A stretch of 64,000 bases of DNA from Pseudomonas viridiflava (GCF_900591205.1 NZ_UUPU01000029.1:62001-126000); one strand, 5' to 3'; numbered from the stretch's first letter, positions 35,511-47,305 are shown. Numbers and translations are program-made. Notes: a model not told the origin generated them from the letters alone.

Positions 35511-38081
35511 TCAGGCCGGTTGGGCCTGGGACGACAGCGGTTGCAGCGGCAGCAACGGCGCGTGCGGGTCGGATTTGATCGAATCCCGCCAAGCCGCCAG
35601 CCACTCAGGATGACCTTCGCTCCAGACCTGCTCATGCAAGCGGGCCAGTGCGACCGGGTCGCTGAGCAGCGCCACGCGCTCGCCGTTGTTGAGCCCGGCA
35701 GGGCCGACTTTCAACGCATGGCGCACGCGCTCCATACGCAGGTACTCAATCGGCTCCGCCTCACGGTGACGCGAGGTCGCCAGGGCGCAGGCCAGGGCGT
35801 TCTGCTGCGGGTCGACCACCGAACGCACAAACCCGTCGTTGAGCGCGTGCCAACGGTTTTCGTGAGTGTACTTCTCGGTCGACAGCAATGCCTGCGGCGG
35901 GTTGTATTCCTCAGGGATCAGGAACAGGCTCTCGTCGCGGGATTTGAGGCCCAGGTTCACGCGGCTGGAAATCACCGATACCGGAATCGACAGCATCAGC
36001 GAACCGACGATCGGCACCAGCCACCACAGGAAGCTTGGGTTCAACCACACCACCAACGCCGCCCAGAAGAAGCCCAGCAGGGTTTGCGTGCCATGGCGCT
36101 TGATCGCCTCGCTCCATGGCGTGGAGTCGTCGTCACGCTGCGGCGAGTTCCAGGTCGCGGCCCAGCCTAGGAACGCGGCGAGCACGAAGCGGGTGTGGAA
36201 AATCATCCGCACCGGCGCCAGCAGCATGGAGAACAACATCTCCAGCAGCATCGACAAGGTCACCTTGAACTTGCCGCCGAACTCTTTCGCGCCCTTGGCC
36301 CAGATCAGGATGATGCTCAGCAACTTCGGCAGGAACAGCAGCACGATGGTGGTGGAGAACAGCGCCACCGCCTTGTCCGGATGCCATTGCGGCCACAGCG
36401 GGTACAGCTGGCGTGGCGCCATGAAGTACTGCGGCTCCATCAGGGTATTCACCGCCAGCAAGGCCGTCGACAACACCAGGAAGAAGAACCACAACGGCGC
36501 CGACAGGTAAGACATCACGCCGGTCAGGAACACCGCACGGTGCACCGGGTGCATGCCTTTGACCAGGAACAGGCGGAAGTTCATCAGGTTGCCGTGGCAC
36601 CAGCGACGGTCACGCTTGAGTTCATCCAGCAGGTTCGGCGGCAGTTCTTCGTAGCTGCCCGGCAGGTCGTAGGCAATCCACACGCCCCAGCCGGCACGGC
36701 GCATCAGCGCGGCTTCAACGAAGTCGTGGGAGAGGATCGCACCGGCAAACGCCCCTTTACCCGGCAACGGCGCCAGGGCGCAGTGCTCGATAAACGGCTT
36801 CATGCGGATGATTGCGTTGTGACCCCAGTAGTGGGATTCACCCAACTGCCAGAAGTGCAGGCCGGCGGTAAACAGCGGGCCATACACGCGGGTAGCGAAC
36901 TGCTGCATGCGCGCATACAGGGTGTCCATGCCCGACGCACGCGGCGCGGTCTGGATAATCCCGGCATCCGGCGTGGCTTCCATCAGGCGTACCAGGCTGG
37001 TCAGGCACTCGCCACTCATCACGCTGTCGGCGTCGAGCACCACCATGTACTTGTATTCACCGCCCCAACGACGGCAGAAGTCGTCGAGGTTGCCGCTTTT
37101 ACGCTTAACGCGACGGCGACGGCGGCGATAGAAGATCTTGCCGAAACCACCGGCTTCGCGGCACACATCAAGCCAGGCTTGCTGCTCGGCGATGCAGATA
37201 TCGGCGTCATTACTGTCGCTGAGTACGAAGAAATCGAAGCGGTCCAGATCACCCGTGGCGGCCACCGACTCGAACGTCGCCCGCAAACCGGCGAATACAC
37301 GCGGTACGTCTTCGTTGCAGATCGGCATTACCAGCGCGGTGCGGGCATCTTTCGGGATCGGCTCGTCGCCGGCACTTTTACCGGAGATCCGGTATTTATC
37401 GTGGCCGGTGAGCAGCTCGAGGAAGCCCATCAACGCGGTCCAGAAACCCGCCGAAACCCAGCAGAACAAGATCCCGAACATGATCAAGATGCTGGTTTGC
37501 AGGGCGTAAGGCAGTACCTGGGTGGCGGTTTGCAGCAGGGTCTGGTTGCGGATTTCGTCGAAGTCGACCAGCGACCAGCCCTGGTACGGCATGATGCCTT
37601 TCATGTACCAACCGGCGACGATGGTCTGGCCGAGCATCAGCACCAGCAGGATATAACGGCGGATCGAACCGACGGTGCGCCAGCGCGCAGCCGGCAACAC
37701 ACGCTCGTCTTTCGGCGGTTTGGGCGGGTTGGTACGGCCGGTCAGCCGGCGCCAGCCGCGCACCAGGATATTGGTGCGCCATGGCTCCGGCACAACCTTG
37801 GTGCGACGAATCGGCGGCGTCGCCTTCAGGCACACGCGACCGCTGGCGTCGAGCCCCAGCATTTCGGCGTCCTGCAGCTCTTCAGCCGTGTTGAGGGTCA
37901 ACCGGCGGCCAACCGACGCTTGAGCGGCGTCAATCGGCGCGTCGAACGTGGAGGACGACAGGCGTTGGTGCAGCTCGCTGAATGACGAGCAGCCCGCCAG
38001 CTCGGCGCGCTGCTCGGCGGTCATCGGGAGGTGCGCCAGATACTCGGACAGAGTCTCTGGCGTGACTTGAGGATTACTCAT
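35511..38081 (-). CDS. opgH: Osmoregulated periplasmic glucan glucosyltransferase OpgH
   Basis: This 856-residue inner-membrane family 2 glycosyltransferase polymerises the beta-1,2-glucan backbone of osmoregulated periplasmic glucans from UDP-glucose. A cytoplasmic N-terminus is followed by paired membrane helices, a large GT domain with LDADSVMSG (DxD) near residue 350 and [10 protein letters not shown] (the Q/RxxRW-type motif), and then several C-terminal membrane helices around 515-700. The ATG overlaps the opgG stop by 8 nt (ATGAGTAA), so the two are coupled. Also called mdoH/hrpM. Confidence 0.95.
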   Translation of the reverse strand: MSNPQVTPETLSEYLAHLPMTAEQRAELAGCSSFSELHQRLSSSTFDAPIDAAQASVGRRLTLNTAEELQDAEMLGLDASGRVCLKATPPIRRTKVVPEPWRTNILVRGWRRLTGRTNPPKPPKDERVLPAARWRTVGSIRRYILLVLMLGQTIVAGWYMKGIMPYQGWSLVDFDEIRNQTLLQTATQVLPYALQTSILIMFGILFCWVSAGFWTALMGFLELLTGHDKYRISGKSAGDEPIPKDARTALVMPICNEDVPRVFAGLRATFESVAATGDLDRFDFFVLSDSNDADICIAEQQAWLDVCREAGGFGKIFYRRRRRRVKRKSGNLDDFCRRWGGEYKYMVVLDADSVMSGECLTSLVRLMEATPDAGIIQTAPRASGMDTLYARMQQFATRVYGPLFTAGLHFWQLGESHYWGHNAIIRMKPFIEHCALAPLPGKGAFAGAILSHDFVEAALMRRAGWGVWIAYDLPGSYEELPPNLLDELKRDRRWCHGNLMNFRLFLVKGMHPVHRAVFLTGVMSYLSAPLWFFFLVLSTALLAVNTLMEPQYFMAPRQLYPLWPQWHPDKAVALFSTTIVLLFLPKLLSIILIWAKGAKEFGGKFKVTLSMLLEMLFSMLLAPVRMIFHTRFVLAAFLGWAATWNSPQRDDDSTPWSEAIKRHGTQTLLGFFWAALVVWLNPSFLWWLVPIVGSLMLSIPVSVISSRVNLGLKSRDESLFLIPEEYNPPQALLSTEKYTHENRWHALNDGFVRSVVDPQQNALACALATSRHREAEPIEYLRMERVRHALKVGPAGLNNGERVALLSDPVALARLHEQVWSEGHPEWLAAWRDSIKSDPHAPLLPLQPLSSQAQPA

Positions 38082-39810
38082 CGGCAGGCAACTGATAGCT
38101 CCAGGTTTCGGTCAGGACTTGCTCGGTCTTGATCGGCTCCGGTGTGGCTGGGGCAGCTTCTGGCTGCTTGGCTTCCTTGTCTTTCGCGTCTTTCTTGGCC
38201 TGTTTCTCGTGCTGCTTGGCCAGGACCTTGTCGGCCTTGAGCACCTGGGTCGACACTTTCTCCGGCTCAGGCTGCACGATGTCTTGGACCAGCGCTGCAC
38301 GCATCTCGGTCGGCTTGCCTGCGTCCTTGATCTTCAAGCGCAAGGTCAGGCGCCAGCCTTTGGTGTGCTCGTTGTAACGCACGCTGTTTTCAACCACTTC
38401 GGCGTTGTCACCCACGCTCACCTGGCTGCGCACCGGCGCGTCCGGCAGCAGTTTTTTCAGCGACGGGCCTTCGAAGTCCACCAGGTAGGCCACGCTGCCA
38501 TCCGGCTGACGGATCAGGTTGGATTGCTTCACATCCCCCGTGGAACGCAGGGTCTGCTTGACCCAGGCGCTGTCCGGCGAATGGAATGCGGCGTCGTCCA
38601 GGGTCCAGTGCAGGCGGTAGGACACATCCAGCGGCTTGCCGACTTCCGGCAGTTCGGCCGGGCTCCAGAAAGCCACGATGTTGTCGTTGGTTTCATCGGC
38701 GGTCGGGATCTCTACCAGGTCGACGGAACCCTTGCCCCAGTCGCCTTCAGGCTCGATCCAGGCGCTTGGGCGCTTGTCGTAGTTGTCGTCGAGGTCTTCG
38801 TAGTGGCTGAAGTTGCGACCACGTTGCAGCAGGCCGAAACCACGCGGGTTTTCTACGGTGAAGTTGCTGACCGACAGGTGTTTAGGGTTGTTCAACGGGC
38901 GCCAGATCCACTCGCCATTGCCGGCATGGATCGACAGGCCGCTGGAGTCATGCAGTTCGCGACGGTAGTTGAGCACCTTGGACGGCTGGTTCGCGCCGAA
39001 CAGGAACATCGAGGTCAACGGGGCAACCCCCAGTTTGCTGACCTTGTCGCGCAGGAACATCTGCGATTTCACATCGACCACGGTGTCGGTGCCCGGACGC
39101 AGGATCAGTCGATAGGCGCCGGTGGCACGTGGCGAATCCAGCAGAGCGAAGATCACCAGGTGCTTGTCACCCGGTTTCGGACGCTCGATCCAGAACTCGG
39201 TGAAACGCGGGAATTCTTCGCCGGACGGCAGCGCGGTATCAATCGCCATGCCACGGGCCGACAGGCCGTAGACCTGATCTTTGCCCACGACGCGGAAATA
39301 GCTGGCGCCGAGCATGGTCATGATTTCGTCTTGCTTGTCGCCCTTGTTGATCGGGTACAGCACACGGAAACCGGCATAACCCAGCTGTTCGGTAGCCTTG
39401 GGATCAACCTTGACGTCGCCGAAGTCGAAACGCGCCGCGTCGTATTTGATTTCCTGGACGCTGTCGGCGGTAACTTCGTTGATTTTCACCGGCGTATCGA
39501 AGTGCATACCCTGGTGATAGAAGGACAGCTTGAACGGGGTGTTCTGATCGGCCCACTCGGCCTTGTCGCTGCGGAAACGAATCTTTTGGTAATCAGCGAA
39601 TTTCATTTCGCGAAATTCATTCGGCAGATTGCTGCGCGGAGCTTCGTATTTCTGCCCGGCCAGCTCTTTTGCCTTGGCCGACACATCATCCAGACTGAAT
39701 GCCCACAGTTGACCCGCGCCGAACAGGCAAAACAGGGCGGAGCCCGTCACCAGTGCGTTTCGTAACCGTTTGGCAGACAATTTTGGTGCATTACAGGGAC
39801 TAACAATCAC
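38074..39810 (-). CDS. opgG: Periplasmic glucan biosynthesis protein OpgG
   Basis: This 578-residue protein acts in the periplasm on the nascent glucan to create or branch its backbone. The N-terminal signal sequence runs to about residue 37 (LWAFSLDD), followed by the beta-sandwich mdoG domain (for example [34 protein letters not shown]). The GTG at 39810 gives the family N-terminus [15 protein letters not shown]; nine extra upstream codons are in frame but untypical. The C-terminal ~60 residues are Lys/Ala-rich and vary among pseudomonads. It heads the opgGH operon. Confidence 0.94.
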   Translation of the reverse strand: MIVSPCNAPKLSAKRLRNALVTGSALFCLFGAGQLWAFSLDDVSAKAKELAGQKYEAPRSNLPNEFREMKFADYQKIRFRSDKAEWADQNTPFKLSFYHQGMHFDTPVKINEVTADSVQEIKYDAARFDFGDVKVDPKATEQLGYAGFRVLYPINKGDKQDEIMTMLGASYFRVVGKDQVYGLSARGMAIDTALPSGEEFPRFTEFWIERPKPGDKHLVIFALLDSPRATGAYRLILRPGTDTVVDVKSQMFLRDKVSKLGVAPLTSMFLFGANQPSKVLNYRRELHDSSGLSIHAGNGEWIWRPLNNPKHLSVSNFTVENPRGFGLLQRGRNFSHYEDLDDNYDKRPSAWIEPEGDWGKGSVDLVEIPTADETNDNIVAFWSPAELPEVGKPLDVSYRLHWTLDDAAFHSPDSAWVKQTLRSTGDVKQSNLIRQPDGSVAYLVDFEGPSLKKLLPDAPVRSQVSVGDNAEVVENSVRYNEHTKGWRLTLRLKIKDAGKPTEMRAALVQDIVQPEPEKVSTQVLKADKVLAKQHEKQAKKDAKDKEAKQPEAAPATPEPIKTEQVLTETWSYQLPADE

Positions 39811-40076
39811 GAGCAACCCTCGCCGAAAACAGATCAAAAAACCAACGGCCAGCTATCTATATGCCAGGTTGGCGAGCATTGTTCCGACTGCATTGGATCA
39901 GAATGATTCCCCAATCGCCGTCGGACAAGTCTCTACCTAAGTCAAAAATGGACCAACCAACGCTGATCCCCGTAGCGCGCGATTATCTAGTAGCCCGCGA
40001 TACAACGCATCAGGGACAACGAAGTATTTGTAGCGAAACCCTGCGTTTTTAGGCATTAAAGTCGTTTTTAATACAT

Positions 40077-40514
40077 TCATGTCTGTAAGAGGAAGGTCAC
40101 AGGGCCATCATTGACCAAATGCACCTGCATATCGGCGCCAAAACGCCCCGACGCCACCTTGCCATGCAATTGTTGCGCTTGTAACAGCAAGTGATCAAAT
40201 AGCGCCGCTCCCAGCGCCGGAGGGGCCGCCGTGGAGAAGCTTGGCCGCAACCCGCTTTTGGTGTCCGCCGCCAGGGTGAACTGCGACACCAGCAGCAAAC
40301 CACCGCCGATATCTTTCAACGACAGGTTCATCTTGCCCTCGTCGTCACTGAACACCCGGTAGTTAAGCAGCTTGTGCAGAAGTTTGTCGGCACTCTCGGG
40401 CGTATCCGAAGGTTCGACGGCCACCAACACCAACAAACCCTGGTCGATGGCCCCTACAATTTCGCCCGCGACCTCGACCCGGGCGCTACGCACCCGTTGC
40501 AACAGGCCCTTCAT
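40077..40514 (-). CDS. dtd: D-aminoacyl-tRNA deacylase
   Basis: This 145-residue proofreading enzyme removes D-amino acids (and glycine mischarged on tRNA-Ala) from t[21 protein letters not shown] is the conserved catalytic-side block, and the C-terminal NDGPVTFLL carries the Gly-cisPro-type chirality motif of the family. ATG at 40514, overlapping the pip stop by four bases (ATGA). The 266-bp gap to opgG holds the opgG upstream region and no other gene that I can see. Confidence 0.95.
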   Translation of the reverse strand: MKGLLQRVRSARVEVAGEIVGAIDQGLLVLVAVEPSDTPESADKLLHKLLNYRVFSDDEGKMNLSLKDIGGGLLLVSQFTLAADTKSGLRPSFSTAAPPALGAALFDHLLLQAQQLHGKVASGRFGADMQVHLVNDGPVTFLLQT

Positions 40515-41482
40515 GCTTCTTCTGGCGGCAGGTCAAGCAGGCGCCGCGCCATCTCGCCGGTGGCGCGCACCAGCGCGTCGGTAATCCCGGGCTCGGACGC
40601 CGCATGGCCGGCCTCGCGAATCACCTGCAATTCACTGTTGGGCCACGCCTGATGCAGCTCCCAGGCGTTGTCCAGCGGGCAGATCATATCGTAGCGGCCA
40701 TGGATGATGACGCCAGGCAGATGGGCGATCTTGTGCATGTCGCGGATCAGCTGGTTGGGCTCCAGGAAGGAGTTGTTGGTGAAGTAGTGGCATTCGATAC
40801 GCGCAATCGACAGTGCCCGTTGCGGCTCGGAAAAGCGTTCCACGTGCTGCGGGCTCGGGCACAGGCCCAGCATACGGCCTTCCCAGCCGGACCAGGCTTT
40901 GGCCGCGTGCATCTGGGCGATCTGGTCATTGCCGGTGAGGCGCTTGTGGTAGGCGGCGACCAGGTCGTGGCGCTCATCCGCCGGGATCGGGGCCAGGTAG
41001 TCCTGCCAGTAATCCGGGAACATGCGGCTCGCACCTTCCTGGTAGAACCAGTGAATATCCTGGGAACGGGCGAGGAAAATGCCGCGCAGGATCAGCCCAT
41101 GCACGCGCTCGGGGTGGCTTTGCGCGTAGGCCAGGGACAAGGTGGAGCCCCAGGAGCCGCCGAACAACACCCACTTTTCAATGCCCAGGTGTTCGCGGAT
41201 GCGCTCAAGGTCGGCGACCAGGTCCCAGGTGGTGTTGTTTTCAAGGCTGGCACGCGGGGTGGACCGGCCGCAACCACGCTGGTCGAAGGTGACGATGCGG
41301 TACAGGTTCGGGTCGAAGTAGCAGCGGCTCTGGGCATCGCAACCGGAGCCTGGGCCACCATGGATGAATACGACAGGCAAGCCTTCGGGGGAGCCACTTT
41401 CATCGACGTACAGGGTGTGGGTGTCATCGACGGCCAGATCGTGCCGGGCGTAGGGTTTGATCTGCGGGTACCAAGTCTGCAT
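40511..41482 (-). CDS. pip: Proline iminopeptidase
   Basis: This 323-residue alpha/beta hydrolase (S33 family) cleaves N-terminal proline from peptides in the cytosol. The oxyanion HGGPGSG is near residue 41, nucleophile Ser in GGSWGS near residue 108, and the downstream GRYDMICP and GHAASEPG blocks provide Asp and His. The Glu-rich cap ([16 protein letters not shown]) recognises the free amino group. Paired with dtd, a conserved arrangement in pseudomonads. Confidence 0.95.
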   Translation of the reverse strand: MQTWYPQIKPYARHDLAVDDTHTLYVDESGSPEGLPVVFIHGGPGSGCDAQSRCYFDPNLYRIVTFDQRGCGRSTPRASLENNTTWDLVADLERIREHLGIEKWVLFGGSWGSTLSLAYAQSHPERVHGLILRGIFLARSQDIHWFYQEGASRMFPDYWQDYLAPIPADERHDLVAAYHKRLTGNDQIAQMHAAKAWSGWEGRMLGLCPSPQHVERFSEPQRALSIARIECHYFTNNSFLEPNQLIRDMHKIAHLPGVIIHGRYDMICPLDNAWELHQAWPNSELQVIREAGHAASEPGITDALVRATGEMARRLLDLPPEEA

Positions 41483-41585
41483 TGCGCGCTCCGTAGGGGG
41501 TCGGGTTCATCCCTGGGGGGACGTCTTTTATTTTGCCGTCTGGCACTATAAACCCGAATTGTGCAATGAGCATGTCCTTGAGCAC

Positions 41586-42515
41586 TTAGACCTGTGTCAG
41601 CCGTTCGCTCCTTAGGTAGCCCAGCAGATAGCTGTACAGCTGATCCACCTCCGGCGCCTGGCCGCGCGCGCGCAAACAGCCGTGGACCAAGCCTTTGCCG
41701 GGATACAGCACGGCCGACCCCCCCGCCGCTTGCAGGCGTTCGGCGTAGAGCAGGCCGTCATCGCGCAGCGGGTCGAACTGGGCCACGGCAATCAGGGCCT
41801 TGGGCAAACCGCTGAAATCCTCCGCCAACAGCGGCAGGGCGTAGGCCGATGGCTCGCGTGTGCCGCGCAGGTACAGCGCCAGGTAGCAGTCGGTGTCGGC
41901 CGTGCTGAGCAGGGGCGCATCCGTGCAATCGCGGCGCGAGGGCAAATCGGCCGGGCCGCCCAGGCCGGGGTAAATCAACACTTGGGCCTGAGGCAGCGGT
42001 TGCCGATCATCGCGCAGCCCCAGGCACAAAGCCGCCGCCAGATTACCGCCCGCACTGTCGCCGATCACCACCCGGCGTTGCTGGTTGATGGCGTGCGGCC
42101 CCTCCCCCGCCTGGATCGCCTGCCACACGGCGCGGCAATCCTGGTATGCCGCCGGGAACGGGTGTTCCGGTGCCAGGCGGTAGTCAATGGCGATCACCAG
42201 TACCTGCAGCGCGCTTGCCAGTTCGAAGCAGATGAAGTCATGGGAATCCAGCCCACCGACCACCCAGCCGCCGCCGTGCATATAAAGCAGGCAGGGCCAG
42301 CCGTCGGGTGGAGTGGGCCAGGTCGGCAGATAACTGCGCACGCGAATGCCGCCCAGGATGAGGTCCTCGACCCGCAAGTCTTCTGGTTGCGGTGGGGTGA
42401 AAGCCTGGCACATTCGGTCGTAGTTCTGGCGTAGCCCCGCCAGCGACGAGTCATCGCGGGTGAAGGATTCGGTCTTGGCGACAAAGGCTGCGAGCTGCGC
42501 AGAGAGCGGATACAT
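41586..42515 (-). CDS. HSL-family alpha/beta hydrolase (esterase/lipase)
   Basis: This 309-residue enzyme has HGGGWVVGG near residue 80 (oxyanion hole), the nucleophile in GDSAGG near residue 155, and FDPLRDDG and VHGCLR for Asp and His, the hormone-sensitive-lipase pattern. Likely a carboxylesterase on short acyl esters; natural substrate unknown. The ATG at 42515 was taken (GGGG at a spacing of about 10 nt) over the TTG two codons upstream. No operon partner; a REPIN separates it from the upstream binding-protein gene. Confidence 0.85.
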   Translation of the reverse strand: MYPLSAQLAAFVAKTESFTRDDSSLAGLRQNYDRMCQAFTPPQPEDLRVEDLILGGIRVRSYLPTWPTPPDGWPCLLYMHGGGWVVGGLDSHDFICFELASALQVLVIAIDYRLAPEHPFPAAYQDCRAVWQAIQAGEGPHAINQQRRVVIGDSAGGNLAAALCLGLRDDRQPLPQAQVLIYPGLGGPADLPSRRDCTDAPLLSTADTDCYLALYLRGTREPSAYALPLLAEDFSGLPKALIAVAQFDPLRDDGLLYAERLQAAGGSAVLYPGKGLVHGCLRARGQAPEVDQLYSYLLGYLRSERLTQV

Positions 42516-42544
42516 GTGCAAATACCCCTGACAATGAAGATCCA

Positions 42545-42635
42545 GTGTGGGAGCTGGCTTGCCTGCGATAGCGGTGTGTCAGCCGCCTGCTCACTGCCTG
42601 ACACAGCGCTATCGCGGGCAAGCCCGCTCCCACAT
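42545..42635. repeat. REPIN upstream of the HSL hydrolase
   Basis: GTGTGGGAGCTGGCTTGCCTG-CGATAGCG and CGCTATCGCGGGCAAGCCCG-CTCCCACAT arms around a short loop with GTGTCAG/CTGACAC. It ends 17 nt before the next gene's stop. Confidence 0.85.
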
Positions 42636-42652
42636 TTGGCCGGTTTAGGTTC

Positions 42653-43600
42653 TCAGGGTTTCAGGCTTGCCTGTAGCGCCGCCAAGCCATCACCGCCATC
42701 AAACGCCGTGACCCCGGCCAGCCAGCGCTGCAAGTCCTGGGGATGATCACGCAGCCATTGCCTGGCCACGTCCTGGGGCGACTGGCGCTCCATGATCGGC
42801 ATCATCAACTGGCTTTCCTGGGCGGCGGTAAAGGTCAGGTTGGCAAGCAGCCGATTGGCGTTGGGGCAGCGCTCGGCAAAATCCGGCGCGGTGACGGTGG
42901 AAACGGTCGCCCGGCCCTCGTCGGGGCCGAATACGTCTTCGCTCCCGGTGAGGTAGGCCATTTTCATATTGATATTCATCGGGTGCGGCGTCCAACCCAC
43001 AAACACCACGAACTCCTTGCGGTTCACGGCACGCTGCACCGCCGCCAGCATGCCCGCTTCACCGGAGGCCACCAGCTTGAAACCGCCTAAGCCGAAATGG
43101 TGGGTGTCGATCATTTTCTGGATATCGGTATTCGCGCCGCTGCCGGGCTCGATGCCATAGATCTTGCCGCCGAGCTTGTCCTTGAAGCGTGCGATATCGG
43201 CAAAGGTTTTCAACCCGGCATCGGCCACGTACTGCGGCACGGCCAGGGTGGCCTGGGCGTCGGCGAGGCTGGGGGTGTCGAAGACTTTGACCTGCTTGGC
43301 GGCCAGGAACGGCGCGATGTTGTTGTCCATCGCCGGTTTCCAGTAGCCGAGGAAGATATCCAGGCGCTTGTCGCGGATGCCGGCAAAGATGATCTGTTGC
43401 ACCGCGCTGGTCTGTTTGCTGTCGTAGCCCAGGCCATTGAGCAGCACATCGGCCATGCCGGACGTGGCGATCACATCGGTCCAGCTGACCACGCCCATGC
43501 GCACGGTTTTGCAGGAGGCCGGCTCGGCGGCCATGGCGTGCGCACTGAGCAGTGCGGCGCCGGTGAGGGTCAACAGGTAACGGTTGAACAGTCCTTTCAT
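42653..43600 (-). CDS. Solo OpuAC-type (choline/betaine/carnitine) binding protein
   Basis: This 315-residue periplasmic binding protein has a signal peptide (1-26) and an OpuAC/quaternary-amine lobe pattern: VRMGVVSWTDVIATSGMADVLL, GYWKPAMDNNIAPF, IYGIEPGSGANTDIQKMI, VFVGWTPHPMN. The aromatic-rich stretches match the cation-pi cage of ChoX/CaiX/BetX proteins. No permease or ATPase is adjacent; solo binding proteins of this kind can share the Cbc transporter core in Pseudomonas. The ATG at 43600 (MKGLFNRYLL) gives the signal peptide directly after the Met; the longer frame upstream does not. Confidence 0.85.
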   Translation of the reverse strand: MKGLFNRYLLTLTGAALLSAHAMAAEPASCKTVRMGVVSWTDVIATSGMADVLLNGLGYDSKQTSAVQQIIFAGIRDKRLDIFLGYWKPAMDNNIAPFLAAKQVKVFDTPSLADAQATLAVPQYVADAGLKTFADIARFKDKLGGKIYGIEPGSGANTDIQKMIDTHHFGLGGFKLVASGEAGMLAAVQRAVNRKEFVVFVGWTPHPMNINMKMAYLTGSEDVFGPDEGRATVSTVTAPDFAERCPNANRLLANLTFTAAQESQLMMPIMERQSPQDVARQWLRDHPQDLQRWLAGVTAFDGGDGLAALQASLKP

Positions 43601-43736
43601 AAAAGAGGTCTCACTCGGCAGCTTTATTGTGGGGAATGGCGTCTGACGCGCCGTACCCACAACCTTACCCAGCGGCATCTCGGTTAACACGACCTGTGGC
43701 GACCGGCAGTTGCACTGGGGCGACCGTCAGGGCCTC

Positions 43737-43801
43737 ATCGCAGGCAAGCCAGCTCCCACCTTGAAATGCATTGCAAATGTGGGAGCTGGCTTGCCTGCGA
43801 T
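43737..43801. repeat. REP pair before hutG 3' end
   Basis: ATCGCAGGCAAGCCAGCTCC-CACC and a facing copy ATGTGGGAGCTGGCTTGCCT-GCGAT, with a loop containing the ATGCAT palindrome. Confidence 0.8.
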
Positions 43802-43808
43802 AGCGATT

Positions 43809-44609
43809 TCAGGCGTAGCGCTGCTGCCCCCAAGCCAACAACCCTTCCAGCAATTGCTTTAATACCACCCGCGTCGGTTCAGCCAGGTCCGGCCGATATC
43901 GAAACGGCTCAAACTCCTCCATATATGCGCTCTGGCACAACTCCAGCTGCACCGCGTGAATATCCTGCGCCGGGTCGCCATAGTGCCGGGTGATATGCCC
44001 GCCCTTGAAACGCCCGTTCAGCACGTGGGTGTACTGCGGATGGGCAGCGCAGATCGCTTCCAACTGGCCGGCCAGCTCAGGATCACAGGACGCGCCATTG
44101 AAGGTGCCGAGGTTGAAGTCCGGCAGTTTGCCGTCGAACAGGTGCGGGATCACCGAGCGAATCGAGTGCGCATCGAACAGCAGCGCATAGCCGAACTCAG
44201 CCTTGAGCCGCGCCAGCTCTTCTTGCAGGGTGCGGTGATACGGGCCCCAGACCTTTTGCAGGTAGCTGGCGCGCTCCGTCTCGCTCGGCTCCAGCCCCTC
44301 GCGAAACAACGGCACGCCGTCAAACAGCGTGGCCGGGTACAACCCGGTGGTCGCGCCGGCGTACAGCGGCTTGTCGTCGGACGGCCGGTTAAGGTCGATG
44401 ACAAACCGCGAATACTCAGCCGCCAGGGTGCTGGCACCCAGCGCTTCGGCAAAGTCATACAGCGCAGGAATGTGCCAGTCGGTGTCCGGCAGGCTTTGCG
44501 CCTCGGGGATCAACCCGGCCTCGACCGCAGGCGTAAGGCGCAGGCCCGCATGGGGCATGCTGATCAGCAGCGGCACGCGGCCTTGTTTGAAGTTCAGAAC
44601 CTTATCCAC
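43809..44609 (-). CDS. hutG: N-formylglutamate deformylase
   Basis: This 266-residue zinc amidohydrolase converts N-formylglutamate to glutamate and formate, the last step of the five-step hut route. SMPHAGLRLTP near residue 18, DLNRP near 71 and DAHSIRS near 148 are the family's metal-binding and catalytic blocks. The GTG start at 44609 follows GAGGAG at a spacing of 7-8. It is the last gene of the leftward hutU-to-hutG operon, 12 bp after hutI. Confidence 0.94.
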   Translation of the reverse strand: MDKVLNFKQGRVPLLISMPHAGLRLTPAVEAGLIPEAQSLPDTDWHIPALYDFAEALGASTLAAEYSRFVIDLNRPSDDKPLYAGATTGLYPATLFDGVPLFREGLEPSETERASYLQKVWGPYHRTLQEELARLKAEFGYALLFDAHSIRSVIPHLFDGKLPDFNLGTFNGASCDPELAGQLEAICAAHPQYTHVLNGRFKGGHITRHYGDPAQDIHAVQLELCQSAYMEEFEPFRYRPDLAEPTRVVLKQLLEGLLAWGQQRYA

Positions 44610-44621
44610 AAAAAATGCTCC

Positions 44622-45827
44622 TCAAACAGTGACGTCGACGCCATGGCGCACGACGCGTTTATCCAGCTCGCCGCCCAGCCAATAGGCCAGGTCAGCGGGA
44701 CGATCAATCTGCCAGGCGACAAAATCCGCGACCTTGCCGACTTCCAGCGAACCATGGGTGTCGCCCATGCCCAACGCGGTGGCCGCATGTTGCGTGGCGC
44801 CGGCCAGGGCTTCTTCCGGGGTCATGCGGAACAGCGTGCAGGCCATGTTCAGCATCAGGCGCACCGACAACGCCGGCGAGGTGCCCGGGTTGAGGTCGCT
44901 GGCGATGGCGATCTTCACGCCGTGCTTGCGCAGGGCGTCCATCGGCGGCAACTGGGTCTCACGCAGGAAGTAGAACGCGCCCGGCAACAGGACGGCGACA
45001 GTGCCCGAGGCGGCCATGGCGATGGCGTCTTCTTCGGTCATGAACTCCAGGTGGTCCGCCGAGAGCGCGTGATAGCGCGCCGCCAGGCTGGAGCCATGCA
45101 AGGAGGAAAGCTGCTCGGCGTGCAGCTTTACCGGCAGGCCGAGTTGCTGGGCGACCTTGAATACGCGCTCCACCTGCTCCGGGGAAAACGCCAGGTATTC
45201 GCAGAACGCATCCACCGCGTCCACCAGCCCTTCCGTGGCCAGGGCCGGGAGCATCTCGTTGCAGATGTGATCAATGTAGTCGTCGGCCCGGTCCTTGTAC
45301 TCCGGCGGCAACGCGTGGGCCGCCAGGCACGTGGCGCGCACGCTGACCGGCAGCGCGTCGCCGAGGCGACGAATCACCCGCAGCAGCTTGCGCTCGCTGG
45401 CCAGGTCCAGGCCGTAGCCGGACTTGATCTCTACCGTGGTCACGCCGTCACGCAACAAACTGCGCAGGCGCTTGTGAGCGCTGGCGAACAATTCATCCTC
45501 AGTGGCGGCGCGGGTGGCGCGCACGGTGCTGGCAATACCGCCGCCCTTGGCCGCGATTTCGGCGTAGCTCACGCCCTCGAGGCGTTGCTCGAATTCGCCA
45601 CTGCGATTGCCACCGAACACTGTGTGGGTGTGGCAGTCGATCAGCCCGGGGGTCACCCACGTGCCTTGCAGGTCATGCACCTGCGCGTAATCCGCCGGCG
45701 GCACTTGGCTGCGTGGGCCGATCCACTCAATGAGCGAGCCTGCGGTGACCAGGGCAGCATCCTCGATAATCGAGTATTTGCCCTGGGCCATGGTTGCGAC
45801 GTGGCAGTGTTGCCAAAGCGTTTTCAT
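44622..45827 (-). CDS. hutI: Imidazolonepropionase
   Basis: This 401-residue amidohydrolase-superfamily enzyme hydrolyses 4-imidazolone-5-propionate to formiminoglutamate. [12 protein letters not shown] near residue 69 holds the metal Hx[14 protein letters not shown] and LNPGTSP are further conserved active-site blocks. The ATG at 45827 is preceded by AGGGAGG; the in-frame TTG one codon upstream overlaps no better site. Twelve bases separate it from hutT and from hutG. Confidence 0.95.
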   Translation of the reverse strand: MKTLWQHCHVATMAQGKYSIIEDAALVTAGSLIEWIGPRSQVPPADYAQVHDLQGTWVTPGLIDCHTHTVFGGNRSGEFEQRLEGVSYAEIAAKGGGIASTVRATRAATEDELFASAHKRLRSLLRDGVTTVEIKSGYGLDLASERKLLRVIRRLGDALPVSVRATCLAAHALPPEYKDRADDYIDHICNEMLPALATEGLVDAVDAFCEYLAFSPEQVERVFKVAQQLGLPVKLHAEQLSSLHGSSLAARYHALSADHLEFMTEEDAIAMAASGTVAVLLPGAFYFLRETQLPPMDALRKHGVKIAIASDLNPGTSPALSVRLMLNMACTLFRMTPEEALAGATQHAATALGMGDTHGSLEVGKVADFVAWQIDRPADLAYWLGGELDKRVVRHGVDVTV

Positions 45828-45842
45828 CAACGCCTCCCTAAG

Positions 45843-47252
45843 TTAACGATGAGACAAAGCCGGGTCGTAATCGACCTTGGCCGCTTGCCCTGCAGCGGGC
45901 TTGACCCACAGCAGGTAAGCCACCACCAGCAGCACGATCCACACGGCGCCGACCAGCAAGGCCGCCTGGGTGTCCGGGAAATATCCCAGCACGCCAAATA
46001 CAAACAGCATGAACACAATGGCCGCCGCCGGCGCATAGGGCCAGAACGGCACCGGGAATTTCAGTTCGGCCACCTGCTCCCTGGTCATCGAGCGGCGCAT
46101 GGCAACCTGGGTAAACAGGATCATCAGCCACACCCAGACGGTGGCGAAGGTGGCAATCGAGGCGATCAGCAGGAACACGTTTTCCGGGATCAGGTAGTTG
46201 AGCACCACGCCGCCCAGCAGCGCTGCACCCATCACCACCACGGTCATCCACGGCACGCCGTGTTTGGACAACTGCGCAAAACCCTTGGGCGCCTGCCCTT
46301 GCTGAGCCAGGCCGTACATCATGCGACCGGCCCCAAAGATGTCGCTGTTGATCGCCGAGACGGCTGCCGAGATCACCACGATATTAAGCATGGTCGCCGC
46401 CGAGCCTATCCCCAGGTTGCTGAATATCTGCACGAACGGGCTGCCCTGGCTGCCGATCTGCGGCCACGGGTAAATGGCCATCAATACAAACAGGGTCAGC
46501 ACGTAGAACAACAGGATGCGCAGCGGCACCGCGTTGATCGCTTTGGGGATCACGCGTTGCGGGTCTTTGGCTTCACCGGCGGTGATGCCGATGATTTCGA
46601 TGCCGCCGAAGGCGAACATCACCACCGCGAACGAGGCGATCAAGCCGCCGATGCCATTGGGCATGAAGCCGCCATGGGCCCACAGGTTGCTCAGGCCGCT
46701 GGCCTGAGTGTCGCCGGCCGAATGAATGCCGAACAGCATGATGCCGAAGCCACCGAGGATCATCGCCACAATGGCGCCGACCTTGAGCAGCGACAGCCAG
46801 AACTCCATCTCGCCAAACACTTTGACGTTGCACAGGTTCAGGCCGCCGATCAAAAACACGATGCCGAGCACCCACACCCAGCGCGCCACTTCGGGAAACC
46901 AGAAGCCCATGTAGATGCCGAAGGCGGTGACGTCGGCGAGGCAGACGATGATCATTTCAAAGGCGTAGGTCCAGCCGAGGATAAACCCGGCCATGGGGCC
47001 CAGGTAGGTGCTGGCGTAGTGGCCGAAGGAGCCCGCCACGGGGTTGTGCACAGCCATTTCACCGAGGGCGCGCATCACCATGAATACGGCGGCACCGCCG
47101 ATCAGGTAAGCCAGCAGCACGGCAGGGCCGGCCATCTGGATAGCCGAGGCGGAACCGTAGAACAGCCCGGTGCCGATCGCGGAACCGAGTGCCATAAAGC
47201 GAATATGTCGGGCGCTGAGCCCGCGTTTCAATCCTTTCTCTTGCTGGTGCAT
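45843..47252 (-). CDS. hutT: Amino-acid permease of the hut operon (probable histidine permease)
   Basis: This 469-residue APC-superfamily permease begins [20 protein letters not shown], then the family signature [15 protein letters not shown], with about 12 transmembrane helices. It resembles the ProY/RocE/HutT group. Its position between hutH and hutI makes histidine the most likely substrate. An SD (AAGGACG) precedes the ATG. Fluorescent pseudomonads have been described with separate histidine and urocanate transporters in this operon; this is the histidine-type candidate. Confidence 0.9.
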   Translation of the reverse strand: MHQQEKGLKRGLSARHIRFMALGSAIGTGLFYGSASAIQMAGPAVLLAYLIGGAAVFMVMRALGEMAVHNPVAGSFGHYASTYLGPMAGFILGWTYAFEMIIVCLADVTAFGIYMGFWFPEVARWVWVLGIVFLIGGLNLCNVKVFGEMEFWLSLLKVGAIVAMILGGFGIMLFGIHSAGDTQASGLSNLWAHGGFMPNGIGGLIASFAVVMFAFGGIEIIGITAGEAKDPQRVIPKAINAVPLRILLFYVLTLFVLMAIYPWPQIGSQGSPFVQIFSNLGIGSAATMLNIVVISAAVSAINSDIFGAGRMMYGLAQQGQAPKGFAQLSKHGVPWMTVVVMGAALLGGVVLNYLIPENVFLLIASIATFATVWVWLMILFTQVAMRRSMTREQVAELKFPVPFWPYAPAAAIVFMLFVFGVLGYFPDTQAALLVGAVWIVLLVVAYLLWVKPAAGQAAKVDYDPALSHR

Positions 47253-47305
47253 TTCTCGTCCTTAATTATTTTTATCCTGAGAAAATTCAAATCTGGCGAA
47301 AATCA

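Noticed and set aside
41483..41585. Possible small gene between pip and the HSL hydrolase
   Set aside because: Only about 100 bp, with no start/SD combination; it is the pip upstream region.
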